A stretch of DNA of 64,000 nucleotides. It comes from Druceiella hillmani. Taxonomy: Eukaryota > Arthropoda > Insecta > Lepidoptera > Hepialidae. The stretch lies in contig JAYKKI010000027.1 of the NCBI GenBank assembly GCA_039881145.1, positions 23,013,001 through 23,077,000 of the forward strand, in the 5' to 3' direction. Within the stretch, counting starts at the first letter, position 1. Each line of letters starts with the position of its first letter. This document shows, one piece after another, positions 60,950 to 64,000 of this stretch. A program made the translations under genes and the position numbers. The notes beneath the pieces were generated by a model. The model saw nothing but the letters and a program-made list of their open reading frames with translations. It did not search any database and had not been told where the DNA came from.

Positions 60950-61640
60950 ATAACCGTTCGGATCGATAGGCAAGAAGGCAGTGATAAATTGGCAGCTGTA
61001 AAACATAGTTGGAAGGAGTGGGTGAGATTATTATATATGTTTATGTGAATGTATATGATGAACTGCTAATATTATTTAGAGGAAGGTGTTTTTTAACAGT
61101 ACATGCTGAGTTAACCCACTTAATTCGCAATACAATTTTGCATTATGTGTGACAGTAAAACGAAATAAATTCGTGTGTTATATTAGCGTACTCTGGTGAA
61201 GCGCTGCGGAAAAAAATCAGAATTGCGTATAGTTTTGGACTTAGCAATTCAAAACTATACGCAATTCATGTCAAGTCAGAGTCATGAGTCAAGAGTCAAA
61301 GTCATGTTGGTGATAATTTTTTTACGTCCCATGAAATGGCTGAAAAACTTTTAGACTGGAAGCTTCCTGTTTTTGGAAACCACGCAGAAATAATTTTCAG
61401 GCACCTATAAATCTTTTAGATATCGAGAAACCTGTTTTCATTTGCTTTTGCATTCAATTAAAAATAATCATGTTTCATACATTCCAAAAAAACAAAAATG
61501 TATTCTTTTTGAACACAAATCTCATAAAATCAAAATATATGATTCAGAGAAAAGAAAACCCAAATTGATTATTGACTACAATGTAACCAAAGGCGCACTA
61601 GATTTCCCCCTTATAATTATTTTGGCGTATAGTTGAAACA
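60950..61640 (+). mobile_element. piggyBac transposase, broken copy
   Basis: piggyBac transposases are DDE/D enzymes that excise precisely at TTAA. In order the relic shows RQEGSDKLAAVKHSWKEW ('R...DK.APIR..WE.W'), YDELLILFRGRC ('VDEQLIPFRGRC'), a MCDSKTK word, ILAYSGEA, then GDNFFTSHEMAEKLLDWKLP ('DN.FTSI.LA..LL....T'), and finally the open frame 61442-61636 with NHVSYIPKKQKCILF, KRKPKLIIDYNVTKGALD ('SYVPKK.K.V..LST', 'KPEIILDYNKTKGGVD'). The DEQL aspartate and the DN.FTS aspartate are retained; the last block ends in a broken version of KGGVD. Multiple frameshifts are present. The C-terminal cysteine-rich domain was not found with confidence. TTAA ends were not identified. Confidence 0.9.
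61220..61267. repeat. Hairpin, perfect 18 bp arms, inside the piggyBac relic
   Basis: 'gaattgcgtatagttttg' and 'caaaactatacgcaattc' are exact reverse complements around a 12 base loop. It sits between two conserved piggyBac blocks and is foreign to the coding pattern. Confidence 0.9.
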
Positions 61641-64000
61641 AATGACTGCATGTATGAAAATTGTTATTCCATGTTTCAATGCTTCTGTATGTGAATGGTT
61701 TTTAGATGATCATTTTTAGAGAAATTGGCAGTGAAATGAGTAAATAATCATTTCGAGTGTGGAAAAACTGCTTCTCAGACAAGTATATCTCTGCAAGCAG
61801 TGCGAGAAACGCAGTCAGGGGTTACTGAGATACCAAATAATTCCACATTTCTGGGTTCTAATAAGAAAAATATTGTTGTGCCCCGAAGATTTTAGGTATG
61901 TATTATTTGCGGAACCAAGGAAAGTTAAATCGATATATGCTGTAAGAGATGAATTCTATGACTCCTTGGCACCAGCTCGTGTTAAATAAAAATCTATACT
62001 TGCAAAAGTGCGGTTGCATTGGATGTAGAATCATCATTCATATAAATTCAATTTTAATAGGTGATCAACCTTATAAGGGATGTTGTCCCTCGAAATCAAG
62101 GTTTAGTTTGTCATAGATTGAATTATAATTCTCTTTTGCCATTGGCTGCACTTAATTATTTTGCCATTCAATGTGGTCCAAAAAATCGGTTTTCGGTGGA
62201 ATATAGCTTTTTCCATCTTCATTTTGCTTATTTACTTTAAAAGCTTGATGGTCCGGTATTGTTATTAAGTTTTTGTAACAATTTTAATACAAAAGTTTTG
62301 AAAGTAATTTTACCTGCCATCGTTTTATTTCGTGACAAATAGGAAGCATCATTAGGGGAGTTATAGGACTAAAACTTTTATATCATCAAAAGTTTGCGGT
62401 GTTTCTTTATTACTTACAACCTTTTTCCACTTTTACACCTTCGACGTAGAAAAACTTTTTTAATTATTTAATTTGTTTAATCTATGTGAGTGGAACTTTT
62501 CAGAGCATGTGCATACGAATTCAAAGTAACTGTTAAGAAAAATGTTCGCTTCGATTTCGTGTATTTTGTTCTTTTAATGTATTATCACCACGCTTCCAAA
62601 ATTAAAATATTGAGTTCTTCTTGTACTCAGTCATATAGGATCAGTAAAATGTAAGCCAAGCTCAAGCGCCAAAGTTTGCAAGTGTTATTTCAAACTGTGC
62701 ACAATTTTTATGAGTTCACATAATATAATATTAACTATTTATTTACGTGTCCATCTATTACAACTTTACAGTTTAGGTTTCAATATTCTTTTTGGTTAGA
62801 AGAATCGTATAATATTGAACTCACAGAAAATGTTTGTAATAGTTGGCATCAACTCCGTACTAGGTGTTGTTGCGGATCAGTAGTTATCGAGACTTGTAAC
62901 AGTATCTTAGTTTTAAAATTTCTAATTTAAAATAAAAAAAAGATTAAGTGACATCTAGATTAAGATTAGCACAGGCTTTAAAATTAATATTGTCCTTTAC
63001 TGAGTGATAAATATATATTATTAGAAACGTATATTTACTTTAATGACAAGAAACGAAAAATACGGGGTGGTAAATAGTGGAACATAAAATTGTAAAACGT
63101 CATAATCTAAAAAATGAATCACGAAAATGCAAAACAAACCCTAGAAAATATCTTGGAAGATACACCGAATTCAGCGCAACTATATTTGATTCATTTGTAG
63201 AGTACATTAAAACGCGTTTTATTTTGATATAATTCTCACTATAGTTTAGGGTTAATTGTATTTTGGAAACTGGATAAAAAATGTATGGATTCAAGTGATA
63301 TAAACTGCAGCATTATAAAATAATAATTGATGAAACGAAGGCGAATATGTTATATTTTCTATTGTGAAAATTGTTCTTTGAGTATATATTCTGAATGAAA
63401 AAAATTGACTAAAAATTGCACTAGGGAAAAATTTCACTTTTACTTTTGACTTGTTAAATCGGAAAGATTTCTCGTGAAACGAAAAGAAGAAAATATTAAC
63501 TAACTTGAATTTTTCCCTTTTTAATGATTATCTAAATGTCTAAAACGATTATTACAATATTTTTTGACCCGAATCTACGAAAACAATATTTTTCACTCCG
63601 CTTGAAAAATTCTGAAAACAATTATCTACCTTCATTTATTACCTGCTACAAAAACAAGTGTTAATATTTCAATAAAAATAAATTTACGTTTTAGATACAG
63701 ATCGTGAAAAAAGAAGCTAGATCAATTGAAAAGTCGATTTTCCGGGAAAAAAAATTTTATAGTTATTTACGATTATCAGAGATTAGTTACCATATCTGAT
63801 TTTTTGTCAAAATAATTAAAGCCAGCTAAATAAATTTTGTGAAGTGATGGCACTCACAATGTTCTTGGTTTAAATTTAAATTTATAACACTATTTTCATA
63901 AATAGGATTATTTTGTATATTTTTAGGGGTTACGTATTTTAGCAGTTGCTGCATTTAGGGTCAATGTTTATTGCCCATTTATTAAGGTCACGTTTCAAAT
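61641..64000. other. Long stretch, no confirmed gene
   Basis: 61640-62040 could hold the decayed C-terminus of the piggyBac transposase (an open frame at 61759-61989), but I cannot align it. The rest of the 2.4 kb is AT-rich with no supported feature. Confidence 0.45.

Overview
The window looks like non-genic, transposon-rich DNA from an insect, most likely a moth or butterfly. The evidence is very high A+T content, many long (TA)n and (CA)n microsatellites, a short interstitial TTAGG tract (insect telomere motif), and several copies of dispersed repeats that I recognise from memory as typical of Lepidoptera: the GGTTCCGTACCTCAAAAGG start with the GCGAG..CTCGCACTTG end, and the GCCGACTTCAAAAAGGAGGAGG family. 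No intact host protein-coding gene, rRNA or convincing tRNA could be supported. No open frame exceeds about 126 codons, and the recognisable coding stretches are broken relics of mobile elements.

Region by region. 0-12 kb holds degenerate tandem repeats (about 121, 124 and 42 bp periods), one lepidopteran repeat copy and long featureless AT-rich DNA. 12.2-13.1 kb holds the 3' end of a non-LTR retrotransposon reverse transcriptase, flanked by a direct repeat. 14.5-16.7 kb holds a duplicated ~270 bp block and a ~1.4 kb unit bounded by ~180-200 bp inverted arms. 19-22.7 kb holds long hairpins and a ~167 bp tandem array. 23.5-27.1 kb holds a broken PIF/Harbinger transposase (+) facing a broken Myb/SANT-like gene (-), the two proteins that PIF/Harbinger elements carry, with a 177 bp tandem array between them. 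27.4-28.06 kb holds the RNase H and C-terminal zinc-knuckle end of another non-LTR retrotransposon (-). 35.7-39 kb holds lepidopteran repeats and a ~284 bp tandem duplication.

39.6-46.4 kb holds inverted copies of a possible Penelope-like end, a long Helitron Rep/helicase relic (about 42.1-45.4 kb) and a Helitron-like terminus. 48.8-49.1 kb is a 61 bp x 5 array. 52.3 and 54.5 kb hold two mariner transposase fragments in opposite orientation. 58.6-59.1 kb holds a 43 bp repeat followed by the most promoter-like sequence in the window: two perfect heat-shock elements, a TATAAAAG box and an hsp-like leader, with no coding frame downstream. 60.9-61.6 kb holds a piggyBac transposase relic.

Nothing here works together as a pathway. 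The window records repeated insertion and decay of many transposon classes. The most interesting items are the heat-shock-type promoter without an ORF, the paired Harbinger/Myb relic, and an unusual number of near-perfect 16-34 bp-arm hairpins.
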